Assembly: GCA_941918925.1 (NCBI GenBank)
Contig: OW799234.1
Location: 121,947,895 to 122,011,894, forward strand
Source: Phyto melanocephala
Lineage: Eukaryota > Arthropoda > Insecta > Diptera > Rhinophoridae
Direction: 5' to 3'
Length of the DNA stretch: 64,000 nucleotides
Positions within the stretch are counted from its first letter, which is position 1. Every line of letters begins with the position of its first letter. A model generated the notes under the pieces. That model was not told where the DNA came from. It did not search any database and was given only the letters and a program-made list of their open reading frames with translations. The translations under genes were made by a program, and so were the position numbers. Below are positions 11,156 through 22,610 of this stretch, one piece after another.

Positions 11156-12646
11156 TGTAACGAACCTTTTTGATAGCTGGGGTAAAACTCACCGGTGCCA
11201 AGGCCCTGTCACAAACATTTATTTTTGTTGGACCGCTTGTGAAAAGAAACACGTGTTGTTGTTCTTTTTTTTTTACTATATTTTACCCCTCGTTTCACTC
11301 TTTATTAATTGACTATTATTTATTATCAGACAGGTCTTTACATGACCTCTTAAAATAATAGAAACAAAACGATCTTAAATATCGGGTAACGACCGACGGC
11401 AAGGATGGTGGCGCTCGGTGGTTAAGAAAAGTTAGTGACTATGCGGGACACCACGACGTCAACAACAACGCTTTCGTTGGAGTCGCAGAAGCGAACCTGC
11501 GGGACACCACGGGAACAACTACTGCGGCTAACGCGCGACGATGGGTTGACGCGTCCGGCTCTGAAGTGTATTGTGAACCTGCGGGACACCACGGGAACAC
11601 CAATCACACTTCCTTTCGAAACACAGTAGTGGACCTGCGGGACACCACGGGAACAGCTACTGCGTTCGATGCTCGGAGGTGGAAAACGTAGAAGGCGCTA
11701 AAGTGTATTGGAGAACCTGCGGGACACCACGGGAACACCAATCACACTTACTTTCGAGGCACAGTAGCTAATCTGCGGGACACCACGGGAACAACTACTG
11801 CGTCCGATGCGCGACGGCGAGAGGGTATAGAAGACGCTAAGTGTATTAGTGAACCTGCGGGACACCACGGGAGCACTAATCACACTTTCGTTCGAGGCAC
11901 AGTAGCGAACCTGCGGGACACCACGGGAACAACTACTGCGTTCAACGAGCGACTTGGAAGAGAATGCCTGTTAGCGAACCTGCGGGACACCACGGGAACA
12001 CTAACAAAAATTCTAATCTAACCCTTTGGTTGTAAAGTAGAGAAGACAGCGGGACACCACCAAATTCTCTAATTTACAAACTAACTACCACTAAAAATAA
12101 AGTTCTTACCGATCCAAGCGCTGCACACCAACTGATCACAATTTATTGCTGTGGCTCCTTTTATACCCTTGATGGCGACCACACAAGCACACAAACACTG
12201 ATAGTGATAGTGTGTTTACATTTTGACACATTAAGCAAGATATTATACAGTGGATGTACATGATGCCACTCTTGAACAAACTAATGGGCAACATTGTTAG
12301 CCGTTAATATGAATACTTTAGACTAAAATTCAAATGCTATTCTATACAACTTAATTAAATAAATTTCTTACAGAGTTTTGATAACAATAATTGTAGATAT
12401 AAAGATAATGCTTATATCGATTAAAATAATAATACTAATATCTACACAAATGTTTCCATTATTAATTATACAGTGTACATGAAGTTGAAGATAGTAATTT
12501 ATAAGATTATAAAGTTATAATTACAGCAAATCTAAATGATGTAATTCATAAGAAAATATTTTATACAATATATATAAAAAAATACAAAATTGGTAAACTA
12601 CAATTTTGGTGGGCGACAAAAACGAGCGCCGACTTTTATCGTCACA
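11156..12646 (-). repeat. 3' LTR
   Basis: 1,491 bp, offset by exactly 4,172 bp from its partner. On the minus strand it runs TGTGACGATAAAAG ... GGTTCGTTACA, so it has TG...CA ends. It follows the polypurine tract. About 600 bp of it is the GC-rich minisatellite listed separately; the rest is AT-rich. Confidence 0.95.
11440..12060 (-). repeat. LTR minisatellite with GCGGGACACCACG core
   Basis: About ten copies of a core reading CCTGCGGGACACCACGGGAA on the plus strand. Linkers alternate between an ACAACTACTGCG-type and a CACCAATCACAC-type sequence, so units alternate at about 80 and 57 bp and form a higher-order unit near 137 bp. The first and last copies are degenerate. It is repeated unchanged, apart from one base, in the other LTR at 15612-16232. 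The block is much richer in GC than anything around it. Confidence 0.9.
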
Positions 12647-12647
12647 C

Positions 12648-12660
12648 ATCCCCCCTTCTT
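12648..12660 (-). promoter_or_regulatory. Polypurine tract (plus-strand primer)
   Basis: On the minus strand, GAAGAAGGGGGGATG lies directly before the 3' LTR. This is the expected place and composition for the RNase H-resistant primer of second-strand synthesis. Confidence 0.85.
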
Positions 12661-12677
12661 CGCTGAGCGGAGATACT

Positions 12678-14699
12678 TTATATCCGCTGGATGTTGACGC
12701 TGCCGCTCTTAGCGATGATGATTCGGAAGGTGGCTTCTCCGCTATGGTGTAAAAACTTAAGTCGCTGGCCCTTCGTACGGTTCTTTTGGGCGGCTTCGAT
12801 CGCGTCTAGCAATTCGACTGGCCATTGAGATTCGTTGGCGGCCGGACTATGATTACCGGGAGAGCCGGTTAGTGTTGTAGGTTTTAACTTTGGTAGGGAT
12901 ATTTGCAGGGATGACCATCTGATAGACATCTTTGTTGATGTGGAACTTGGACTTCGACTGTTGGCCGATGGAGAGTGTATTTTGACCTTCGTTGGGCTTA
13001 ATATCGCCTTAGATGTGTAGAGTGACAAATACGGGGCGGCCGTCGTCGATTTACTAGTTGTACTATGCGACAGGCGTCCCCCAGGATATGGGTCAGTGCG
13101 CGCTCCTGGCACTCTTATAAAACGACTGGGTGTTGGTGAGACCTTGAACTTTCGGCCGGAGGTGTCAGTAACGAGTTTGTTTCTTCTATTTCGGTACCCT
13201 GCCAGTTTCGTCACTGAAGAAGACAGCTTATCAGCCTGCCGACGCGGTGTACTGGCGTCGTTTATCGGTGGGGTGCTATCTTTGTTAGACGGTTCGTCGA
13301 CTGCCATCTTTCGGGCTTCGACCTTGGAACAATCTAACGTTATTCCGGCAATTTGAATGGTTGTGTTAAATTGACGCAGAAATTCCAGACCCACGATAAG
13401 ATCCTCACAAGACTTGGACATGACTAGGAAACGACATTTCCTTGAAAGGTTCCCCAGCTTGGTCTGAAGTTCAACCGCCTGAGATACTTTACACGTGGAC
13501 CCGTCAGCTAGTATAACGTACCGCTTGTCATCGATGAGTCGGGGTTTTGGATTCAGTAATTGAATACAACGGTTGTGTATAAAGTTCTGGCTGGCTCCTG
13601 TGTCGATGATTGCTTTGGCCGTAATGTTGGCAATGCGCAACGATGCTGTCAACCTCGTCTCTTCGTTACGTAGTTGGTTTGTTGTGTGGTGGGATCTTCG
13701 TTTTTTATACGGAGGCCCGACAAAATTCAATTTAGTCGGCCCCCGAAGGCACTTTTCCGAACGTTGATTTTTTTTCTCCGGCCACCTAGATTCATAGTGT
13801 CCTTGGGAACTAAACAGATGACATCGCCTTTGTTGACTAGTTGATGAAAATGCGGGTGAATTAACTACTTCGGTTCGAGTTGGTAAAGTTCGACCTGGGA
13901 TGCCTTCGAGGTCCTCTGCCAACTTAATCAGCTCCTTCAGAGATGAAAAATCTTTTTGTTTCACGTACCACTGATATTCCGCTCGGGCATTACGAAAAAT
14001 GCGCTGTAGCTGTTGTTCCTTGGTTAGGCTGGAGTGCCGCATTAAATTTTGTAATGCCACAATATAGTCCTTAAAGCACTCGCCTGGGAGTTGTAGCCTG
14101 GAGCGGATGTCATCTTTCAATTTTTCGAAATATCTAGAGGGGAGAAAGAAGGCGAGAAAGTCTGTTTTAAATGTACACCATACCTGCCAGTGAGCGTTGT
14201 TATTACGATACCACACTAATGCTCGCTCGCATAGGAACTCTGGCATCACCTTCGGTAGCTGGTCGAGTATCACGTCGTAGATGTCCGCCAGTTCCTCAAG
14301 CCGTTCAATAAAAACTAATGGCTCCGCCATACCATTATACGAAAGCCCCCACTTGCGGACTTGGTCAATTAGCTTCATTTTTGCTTCAGCGACATTGGGC
14401 GTGGTGATACTGACCGACGGTCGACGGCTCTCTCGTTGATTTTCACTTTTCATGGGCGACGTATTGGAGGCACTGCATCCAGGAACGTCGAGCGAATTTA
14501 CTGCCTCATTTTGTTCCTGTAAGACCTGAAGCCGGATGGTTACCTCATCACTGTGTTCGCTGTTAATAAATTGTGCTAATCTTTTTCGCCAATCTTCGAC
14601 CGTACCGGTTGCGTCTAACGCGAATTCTTTTAAGAAAATCAATAATTCGTCCCGCTTTAACGCGTATATCCAACCGGTTTTCAACGCTGATTTCAGCAT
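12678..14699 (-). CDS. Gag-protease polyprotein of the LTR element
   Basis: 673 residues, one open frame filling the interior. Residues 13-48 (LKRDELLIFLKEFALDATG...WRKRL) resemble a SAP-like fold. Residues about 110-245 match a retrotransposon Gag capsid region (ALVWYRNNNAHW, FLPSRYFEKLKDDI, ECFKDYIVALQNLM). Residues 293-307 are a zinc-knuckle remnant: Cys293 and His301 remain, but positions expected to be Cys are Phe296 and Trp306. Residues 355-455 are a retropepsin: IIDTGAS with the catalytic Asp at 366, ILADGS, and VGLEFLRQF. Residues 460-673 are Ser/Thr/Pro-rich and basic, with no RT or integrase motif. It should assemble capsids and cleave Gag; pol functions must come in trans. Whether the broken knuckle is specific to this copy or to the family is unknown. 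Confidence 0.9.
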   Translation of the reverse strand: MLKSALKTGWIYALKRDELLIFLKEFALDATGTVEDWRKRLAQFINSEHSDEVTIRLQVLQEQNEAVNSLDVPGCSASNTSPMKSENQRESRRPSVSITTPNVAEAKMKLIDQVRKWGLSYNGMAEPLVFIERLEELADIYDVILDQLPKVMPEFLCERALVWYRNNNAHWQVWCTFKTDFLAFFLPSRYFEKLKDDIRSRLQLPGECFKDYIVALQNLMRHSSLTKEQQLQRIFRNARAEYQWYVKQKDFSSLKELIKLAEDLEGIPGRTLPTRTEVVNSPAFSSTSQQRRCHLFSSQGHYESRWPEKKNQRSEKCLRGPTKLNFVGPPYKKRRSHHTTNQLRNEETRLTASLRIANITAKAIIDTGASQNFIHNRCIQLLNPKPRLIDDKRYVILADGSTCKVSQAVELQTKLGNLSRKCRFLVMSKSCEDLIVGLEFLRQFNTTIQIAGITLDCSKVEARKMAVDEPSNKDSTPPINDASTPRRQADKLSSSVTKLAGYRNRRNKLVTDTSGRKFKVSPTPSRFIRVPGARTDPYPGGRLSHSTTSKSTTAAPYLSLYTSKAILSPTKVKIHSPSANSRSPSSTSTKMSIRWSSLQISLPKLKPTTLTGSPGNHSPAANESQWPVELLDAIEAAQKNRTKGQRLKFLHHSGEATFRIIIAKSGSVNIQRI

Positions 14700-15308
14700 T
14701 TTGTTTTTCTATTCACTTTTCGATTTTGTGAGTTTTTTCTGTTTTTAAATGATAACCCGATTACGTCACCGCAATTGCATACATATAAAACTTTTTTTTT
14801 CTAATATTCAATTTGTAAAAAAAACGATGTGAAATGTTCTTTTTAATTTGTGTGCTCTCTTTCTATTACGATTTTGTTCGAAGGCCACGTTATTTAATTA
14901 ATTTTCTCTATTCATAAGTTCACCCGTTCACAATTATTTTATTTAAACCCGGCACTTTAGCTCCACTATTTTTTTTTTCTTTTTATTAATGTTTTTATTT
15001 TCTAGAACAATAGTCTCTTTTAAAATGTTTATTTAGTTATAAGCACGCACGTTTTTAACCAATGTTATTTAATTTTCTAATTGAAATATTTTTCCCTTTT
15101 TTCGATTTAACAGTTTATTTTCAATATATTTTTCGTTTTTTTTTTCCAGTCTTTTATTTATTTATATAAATATCTTTTTTTTTTGTTTTTTTTTTTAACT
15201 ATTATCCCATGTTTTTATACTTTCTTAAGCGTATAGTTTCCACAGTAAAATTTTTTTTTTTTTTACCTCCTTTTTTTTCACTTCTTACGCGGTTTTTTTT
15301 TCACAAGC
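14700..15308 (-). other. AT-rich leader between primer site and Gag
   Basis: About 600 bp of leader with many long T-runs in plus-strand reading (purine runs on the coding strand). Could contain the packaging signal; nothing specific is recognisable. Confidence 0.5.
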
Positions 15309-15326
15309 GTCCCTGCTCGGGCGCCA
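15309..15326 (-). promoter_or_regulatory. Primer-binding site, tRNA-Lys type
   Basis: On the minus strand, one base after the 5' LTR, the sequence is TGGCGCCCGAGCAGGGAC. It complements the 3' end of tRNA-Lys(UUU), as I know it, at 17 of 18 positions, including the CCA. This fixes the element's orientation and start of minus-strand DNA synthesis. Confidence 0.92.
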
Positions 15327-15327
15327 T

Positions 15328-16818
15328 TGTAACGAACCTTTTTGATAGCTGGGGTAAAACTCACCGGTGCCAAGGCCCTGTCACAAACATTTATTTTTGT
15401 TGGACCGCTTGTGAAAAGAAACACGTGTTGTTGTTCTTTTTTTTTTACTATATTTTACCCCTCGTTTCACTCTTTATTAATTGACTATTATTTATTATCA
15501 GACAGGTCTTTACATGACCTCTTAAAATAATAGAAACAAAACGATCTTAAATATCGGGTAACGACCGACGGCAAGGATGGTGGCGCTCGGTGGTTAAGAA
15601 AAGTTAGTGACTATGCGGGACACCACGACGTCAACAACAACGCTTTCGTTGGAGTCGCAGAAGCGAACCTGCGGGACACCACGGGAACAACTACTGCGGC
15701 TAACGCGCGACGATGGGTTGACGCGTCCGGCTCTGAAGTGTATTGTGAACCTGCGGGACACCACGGGAACACCAATCACACTTCCTTTCGAAACACAGTA
15801 GTGGACCTGCGGGACACCACGGGAACAGCTACTGCGTTCGATGCTCGGAGGTGGAAAACGTAGAAGGCGCTAAAGTGTATTGGAGAACCTGCGGGACACC
15901 ACGGGAACACCAATCACACTTACTTTCGAGGCACAGTAGCTAACCTGCGGGACACCACGGGAACAACTACTGCGTCCGATGCGCGACGGCGAGAGGGTAT
16001 AGAAGACGCTAAGTGTATTAGTGAACCTGCGGGACACCACGGGAGCACTAATCACACTTTCGTTCGAGGCACAGTAGCGAACCTGCGGGACACCACGGGA
16101 ACAACTACTGCGTTCAACGAGCGACTTGGAAGAGAATGCCTGTTAGCGAACCTGCGGGACACCACGGGAACACTAACAAAAATTCTAATCTAACCCTTTG
16201 GTTGTAAAGTAGAGAAGACAGCGGGACACCACCAAATTCTCTAATTTACAAACTAACTACCACTAAAAATAAAGTTCTTACCGATCCAAGCGCTGCACAC
16301 CAACTGATCACAATTTATTGCTGTGGCTCCTTTTATACCCTTGATGGCGACCACACAAGCACACAAACACTGATAGTGATAGTGTGTTTACATTTTGACA
16401 CATTAAGCAAGATATTATACAGTGGATGTACATGATGCCACTCTTGAACAAACTAATGGGCAACATTGTTAGCCGTTAATATGAATACTTTAGACTAAAA
16501 TTCAAATGCTATTCTATACAACTTAATTAAATAAATTTCTTACAGAGTTTTGATAACAATAATTGTAGATATAAAGATAATGCTTATATCGATTAAAATA
16601 ATAATACTAATATCTACACAAATGTTTCCATTATTAATTATACAGTGTACATGAAGTTGAAGATAGTAATTTATAAGATTATAAAGTTATAATTACAGCA
16701 AATCTAAATGATGTAATTCATAAGAAAATATTTTATACAATATATATAAAAAAATACAAAATTGGTAAACTACAATTTTGGTGGGCGACAAAAACGAGCG
16801 CCGACTTTTATCGTCACA
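15328..16818 (-). repeat. 5' LTR
   Basis: Partner of 11156-12646, same length. It should hold the promoter and polyadenylation signals, but I could not fix a TATA box or initiator by eye. Its minisatellite block is at 15612-16232. Confidence 0.95.
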
Positions 16819-16822
16819 GTGT

Positions 16823-17821
16823 TTATATTATTATCAACTAAAAACAATTTTGATTAAAAGGAAAGTGAAATTGATATTTTAGAAGATTTTATGGAATTCA
16901 TTGAGTTTATGTACATACATGATATTTTGTGCTACATGGATCTACGAAAAGCTCTAAAATAACACGAGACGAATTTGCGTACATTTCTTGTATTTGAAAC
17001 GGGAAATGAGTGTTTTTTTTTGCATCTTGTTTTCTTTTAATAATAAACAAACAGAGATGACACTCAGCACATAACAGTTATCGAAAGTTAGAATGAAAAT
17101 TTTGCTAATATAATTGTGTTTAAAATTAGTTTTTATTTATTTTTTCCTTAAAAATAATTGCAGACTTAAATTCTTTTATTGAAAATATTTTTAACTGTGG
17201 TTCGGATACAGTTTCCAGACTATTCTACAGTTAACCGCGTGCTTTCATTTGATTTGAAGGAGGAGTAACAAGTAAACTCAATTTACTTGTGACTGGAGGA
17301 GTACCATAAAACTCAGCAGTAATTATTGTTCAGATGTCTCTGACTTCCTATACAAAGGTATAGGTCGACTTGCCGTACCTGACCCAACGTTTTGTAACTG
17401 GAGGAGAACCATTAAACTCAATTTTTATTTATTGTTCGAGTGTCTCCGATTTCCTATACAGAGATATAGGTCATTCCACGGAGAAGAAACCAACGTGAAT
17501 ACCCTGGCTTTTTAGTTATGTACCTCTGCCGTTAAATATTAAAATAAAAAAAATTTTGCGACGGATACAAAAGTAGAAAGTAAGCCTACTTTGCTGCGTT
17601 GATTCGTGTATGCATTCTTTGCGTTTTGCCGTGTAACTTGTCACATGCAATTAAACTGATTCTACTTTTTGACAGATGCATAAAACGCAACAACGGATAG
17701 AATGCATGGTATGTAATTCTATTTTAAAGTTTTTTTTTTCCACAAAGAAAATAATTTGGAATAATAAATTATTTTATCTTATAATTAAGCTAAATATACG
17801 ATAGCCGATATGCTCTCTTAA
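16823..17821. other. AT-rich DNA with short repeats
   Basis: No gene seen. Contains the two-copy repeat at 17290-17473. A loose inverted repeat around 17605-17712 uses the words TGCATTCT and GCGTTTT and could be a decayed MITE. Confidence 0.4.
17290..17473 (+). repeat. Imperfect two-copy direct repeat, ~105-bp period
   Basis: ACTGGAGGAGTACCATAAA...TTCCTATACAAAGGTATAGGTC recurs about 105 bp later as ACTGGAGGAGAACCATTAAA...TTCCTATACAGAGATATAGGTC. A partial third copy (GGAGGAGTAAC) lies upstream. Confidence 0.7.
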
Positions 17822-18400
17822 TGCAAGAGTAGGTGACACAAAAGTCTTTCGGATGTCGAATAAATTGCTATTAGGACTAAACACAATGACGTAGTTCAAA
17901 AGTATTTAATTTAATTGCAAAAAAGCTATGCTTCCAGGAAAATCGCTCAAATTCGTATATTACGAAAGGAGTTATAGATCAAAATGTTGGTACATTAACC
18001 TCGCACAGTGTTTTTTTAATAAATTTAAAATTTCAAACGTCATAAAACCGACAAAATTGGATGCCCTAGTAACTAAAAATGTTGGCTTCAAATGAAATTT
18101 TTCAACGTAAAATACAGTAAACTATGAATAAGTTAAAATCCAAGATGGCGTCTAAAATAAAATGACGAATGGGATGTATGCGGCAAACATATTGTTTACG
18201 ACTGCCCACTTCAACTCCCACAATATTCGTATCATCTGAAGGGGCTTGACTAGCAGAATAAAGCTATTTATAAAAACTACAAAATCAAAGATGGCTTAAA
18301 AAATAATTGAGCAAAATGGTGTATAATATTAAATTTGAAATTTACGCTATACCACGATTTGGTTACATTCGGCACGGCCACAGATAGCATTTTTACTTGT
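17822..18400 (+). mobile_element. DINE-like element, long form, 5' truncated
   Basis: Shares GTTATAGATCAAAATG, GCACAGTGT, ACGTCATAAAA and the ...AAAATGACG blocks with the copy at 25542-26804. Its 3' end is a decayed hairpin, ATTCGGCACGGCCACAGAT, followed by AGCATTTTTACTTG. Confidence 0.65.
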
Positions 18401-19288
18401 TGAAAAACAAAATTAATGTAGTATTTTATAAGGATTAATTTTGTTTATTCGTCAGCAGAAATGTACGCTTTCAAATGACTATTAAAAAAGTTGATTAAAT
18501 TTAATAAATTAAGAGTTAAAATTACAATTGTAAATCATCTTATTTTTTCTTTGATTTGGATTAAGCACATGTTGAAATTTCTGGTAACACTGAAACACAT
18601 GCAATCACTTTAAGATGGTTAATAAATCTTATTGTCCATAGAGCAATCAATATGAATTTATTGCATAAATCTAGGATGAGTATAATTGCATTTGCAATAG
18701 ATTCTACTAAACACCACACAATACCACATACGCACATACTAACAATATCCTTTTTATGATGTAAAATTAACAGAAAAAAACACCAGGAAATGTTCTTCAA
18801 TTATACGTTAAGAAATTTAATAGAAATTTCTTGTAAACATTGAAGTCATGGACAATTTTCTAAAAAATTAAAATTCAATGTATGTAAATATGAGTATATG
18901 AAACAAGTTATACCATTTATCAAAACTATCTTTCCTTTCAAATCATATACCCGGTGGCGAAAGCCATAATGATTAATCGTGACAAGTGCTGACAATGTTA
19001 AATTGTCGATGACTGATGATGACTTGTTTTTGGTGTTCTGTAATGATCTCAATATCTTTAAGATTCATAAGCAAATTTTTACATTAAGTTATTGTGTCTA
19101 AACAGAGTCATACTCTTCAGTTTCCTTAAAAATATGAATAGTATAACTCCTGTTGTAGAAATATTTTGGGGTCCATATTAAGACTTGACACTAGAAAACA
19201 AGAAAATACATTATTTTTTATCAAATGGAACACAAACAAAGAATTCTAAAAGAGTCTTACAATTTTCTATGCCAAACTGTTAAGGCTA
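18401..19288. other. AT-rich DNA, no gene seen
   Basis: Short open frames only, with no family signature. Confidence 0.4.
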
Positions 19289-19584
19289 TAATACACGGCA
19301 TGTTTTTTACATCTGACTTTAAAATTTGTGAGACATATGTAAATCTACATGTCTGTCAAAATTGTACTTTTACGCTGACTGCTTTGCAGCAGCAGAGATT
19401 TCTGCCAACGACTGATGTCACATGTTTTTACAGAAGAAAATAGAGCGCACTCTAATTAAAATTTTGTCAGATGTCTCAACACATGTGTTTTTACAGAAGT
19501 AATGTTTTAAAGGTAACACACGACATGTTTGTATTAGCAGTGGAGAATTTGTCAAGTCAGATGTAAAAAACATGCCGTGTATTA
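19289..19584. mobile_element. MITE family A, copy 2
   Basis: ~296 bp and very similar to 613-919. Its terminal inverted repeats match better than in copy 1: TAATACACGGCATG + T-run + ACATCTGAC at the left and the same word reverse-complemented at the right. It is the better reference for the family. Confidence 0.8.
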
Positions 19585-21338
19585 GCTCCTTTAGTAAATC
19601 ATTTTTTATATATTTTCTTCAGAAGGTCATCACTTGAGTTAGTATAAACATCAGAAAACAAAAATATATAAATTACTCTATCACAAATGTTAGAACTATG
19701 TACATTTAAAACATACAAGAAAGGTTGTCCGCTTTACTGAAAATGCCCCATATATGTATGTACATTATAGGATCACAAACAATAACAAACTTATAGATGT
19801 ATATATGACTGTACTGTATACTGTAGATTTTTTCCTTTATAACTAATGTTGTACTATATATGTTTATATGTATGTCTGAATGTATGTATGTCAATATAAC
19901 CAAAATAAAAAAAAATATACCGTCACGACAAAAAAAAAATTTTTGGTTAAAAACCACCAAACCGGCAACGCCGCCCCTTGTTAACATGTTGTGTTATGTT
20001 CGGTGTCGAACATGTGCGAAGTTCGATTTACTAAAGTTGTTGTGTTAAAATAATGAGGAACCCAACAACATAGCCGTTCACTAGTAACAAGATTTAGTTT
20101 TGATTTGAACGGCGTGTGTGTTAAACATTGCAAAGCGCATGAAGTAATAAATATATTTATTGTTATAATAATACTGGAACAAAAATAACTTTAAATTAAT
20201 TAGTAAATAAATAAATGTGAAAAATAAATAAACGTATTAAAATATAATATAAATAACTAAAAAAGTTTTGACTAACACATTCTAAGACTTAATAAATATA
20301 AATTGTAAATATATTTACCAAATTACTAAGCAGAAATTTATTTAAGTGTCTGATTGTATTCGTTTGAAAGCGAGTACAAAGAAACGTGAAATATACACAT
20401 CCAAATGTACAAACAATAAAAAGTAAAATGAAACCAATTTTAAATATAAAATAAATTTGAGATTATTCAAATATACAAAAAAAAATAAAAAAAGTTAATA
20501 TGAAAATAAAGAAGTATGTATTTTGTTTAAACAAAATTACAAGAAAAATATTATTAAATAAATCTTACGAGTCGAGTATAAGTAATTAATATCAAAAAAA
20601 AAATCTGAAATTTATTTTTTTCTCTGTTTTGTTGTTTTTATTAAACCAGATACCAGAGATACAAGTGGTGTTGCTGTAACTTTAGCATCATTATGACTTA
20701 AAAACAAACGTCCGTCAGTCTGTCTGCTGTCATTCGTGTGTGTTTATGTTTTAAATTGGTTTGATAAAAAAAATTCTCATTTTAACGTGTGTGATTTTTT
20801 CTTTGTAGTTTTATTTGTTGCATTTTATGTTCAGTTTCTGTTTTGATTGTTGTTTTGTATTTTCTTCTTTGGGTTTTCCCTTTCGATTTTGTTTTGTGTT
20901 TGGATTTTTGTTTTGGGTTTGTTAACCCTACACTGTCATTTGCGGAAATTTTATGATAAAATAAGTCCAGTTTTAAGTATAAAAATCCGTTCAGATGGTG
21001 ATTTTTTTATTTAAATAAGTAATGCATGTAGGTACATATTACATGCATATTTATGGGTATAAAACCCGAGTTACGACCGGTTAACCATTAACACGGTTAA
21101 AATTTATTAATAGTTAATTAAGAAAGACATTTATAGATAAAGCTCCCCTAAAATTCCTTTTAATGTAAATGTCATCCAAGATATATATCAAAATATTTTC
21201 AATTATAGCTTTCAAATATTACCTTAAATATTTTTTTATCTTGTCCCGGTAACTACAAGTTCAATATAAAAAATCACCAAAATAGGTCGAGCCGTTCTCA
21301 AGTGATGCTCTTACATACATACTGCAATAATATATTCT
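19585..21338. other. AT-rich DNA, no gene seen
   Basis: Long A- and T-rich stretches. A phrase TCGAGCCGTTCTCAAGTGATGCTCTTACATACATAC near 21287-21325 has a relative near 22245-22285, hinting at an old dispersed repeat. Confidence 0.4.
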
Positions 21339-21873
21339 AAAGGGTCCACCAAATAACTTTTTATTTTTTTTGAAATGCTATAAAAAAAGTTTAGCTTCGG
21401 CTTTGTGGCACGTAGCGCCGTCCGGTTGAAACCAAATGTGGCCAATATCCTCTTCTTCAATTTTTGTGAACAAAAATTCGTTCAACATGGCCACTCCTTG
21501 CTCATTTTCGAAGGAAAATGGCCCAATTATGCCTGTGGACCAAAATCCGCACCAAACAGTGACTCGTTTTGGGTGTATCGGCTTTTCAATATATGCGTTC
21601 GGGTTTTCTGTGCCCCAAATGCAATAATTTTGCTTGTTAACATACCCGCCTTGATCAAAATGAGCTTCATCTGAAAGTATGATTTTTTTTTTAAAAAATC
21701 GGCCAAAGTAGTGTCGCAATATTTCCCAGCGTTGTTTAAGCGTATACACAACCATATTCGTTCAGCGGAAGGATAAAACTAATTATCTGTCAAATCAGAC
21801 ATGAGCTATGTGTTACCATTCACGAAATAAGCACTAGTTGGAGAAAAAAAAAACGTTAGATGGCGAACCCTTT
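21339..21873 (-). mobile_element. Internally deleted mariner (lineage 2)
   Basis: Inverted ends: AAAGGGTCCACCAAATAAC at the left, and the right end reverse-complemented reads AAAGGGTTCGCCATCTAAC. 535 bp in all, far short of the ~1.3 kb of a full mariner. A clear TA duplication is not preserved on the left. Confidence 0.75.
21378..21755 (-). pseudogene. Truncated mariner transposase (lineage 2)
   Basis: 125 residues. It begins MVVYTLKQRWEILRHYF, a typical transposase N-terminus, then jumps directly to the catalytic core: KKIILSDEAHF (first Asp intact), GGYVNKQNY, VTVWCGFW, GIIGPFSFE, and WFQPDGATCHK (second Asp intact). The DNA-binding helix-turn-helix region and the third Asp are missing, so it cannot be active. 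The remaining frame is open, which suggests the deletions are more recent than the insertion's family age. Confidence 0.8.
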
Positions 21874-22610
21874 ATATAGTATATAAGAATATGTTTTTAC
21901 GGAAAGCGCCACGAATAGATTTTTTTTCATAAAAAGCTAATATCGTGTTATTATAAATACAAAAAAAAAAAAAAATCCAAGTTATCAAGTTATCTCGTAC
22001 ATACCTGCGGTAATTGTGTAGCAAATTCATTTTCTTTGTAGGTATTAGTAATACCAAGACCATTTTATATTTTTTTTTAATACCTATATAAACGTTATCC
22101 GGATGATTATGAATACAATAAAAATAAGGCCTGCGAAATGCGTCGAGCCATTATAAGGTTATGCTTTTACAGACATGCGGCCAGTCCCACTTTTAAAAAT
22201 GTTCCCCTACAAACCTAATTAAGAATGCAAAGGAAAAAAATGAGCGAAATCGGTTAAACTGTGTTTGAGTTATGCTCTTACATACTTATATCCGGAAATA
22301 ATAATAAATAGACTTATAACAAAAGTGCATAATGAAATTTTAGATAAATAGTAGGTACCCATATTTGAATGCAATTGTGATTGAAAATAAAAAACCTGAT
22401 CAATACTTTTTAGCCCCTTCCATGAATAGTTCTCGAAATTTAATTTCAGAATTTATAGGTATCTAACTTATAAGTAAAATTTAAGTTCAAAACCTAATTA
22501 CACCGCAAACTACAGGGATGCAGCAGGGTATAAACTTAATGGTCGAACTTAATCGATCTTTATTTATTTGTTTCTTATATTTTACTTACGGTTCTTATTA
22601 ATCTTCTTGT
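21874..22610. other. AT-rich DNA, no gene seen
   Basis: Includes a relative of the AAATCGGTTAAACTGTGTTT...GAGTTATGCTCTTACATAC phrase mentioned for the stretch to the left of the mariner. Confidence 0.4.

Larger units (their letters stand above)
11152..16822 (-). mobile_element. Non-autonomous gypsy-like LTR retrotransposon with 4-bp target duplication
   Basis: Two direct repeats of 1,491 bp flank a 2,681-bp interior. Both start TGTAACGAACC and end TTATCGTCACA in plus-strand reading. GTGT lies immediately outside both ends (11152-11155 and 16819-16822), giving a 4-bp target duplication as expected for Ty3/gypsy-type integration. On the minus strand the order is 5' LTR, tRNA-Lys-type primer site, leader, Gag-protease ORF, polypurine tract, 3' LTR. 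There is no RT, RNase H or integrase, so replication would need a helper element. I noticed one base difference between the LTRs (T near 11773, C near 15945), so insertion looks recent. Confidence 0.93.

Noticed and set aside
11422..11883. Small open frames in both LTRs, on both strands
   Set aside because: They are translations of the minisatellite units, have no start context or family, and are duplicated simply because the LTR is.
20600..20930. T-rich stretch with a TTTTCTTTGTAG word as a possible splice acceptor and exon
   Set aside because: No open frame of useful length follows and such words are common in AT-rich fly DNA.
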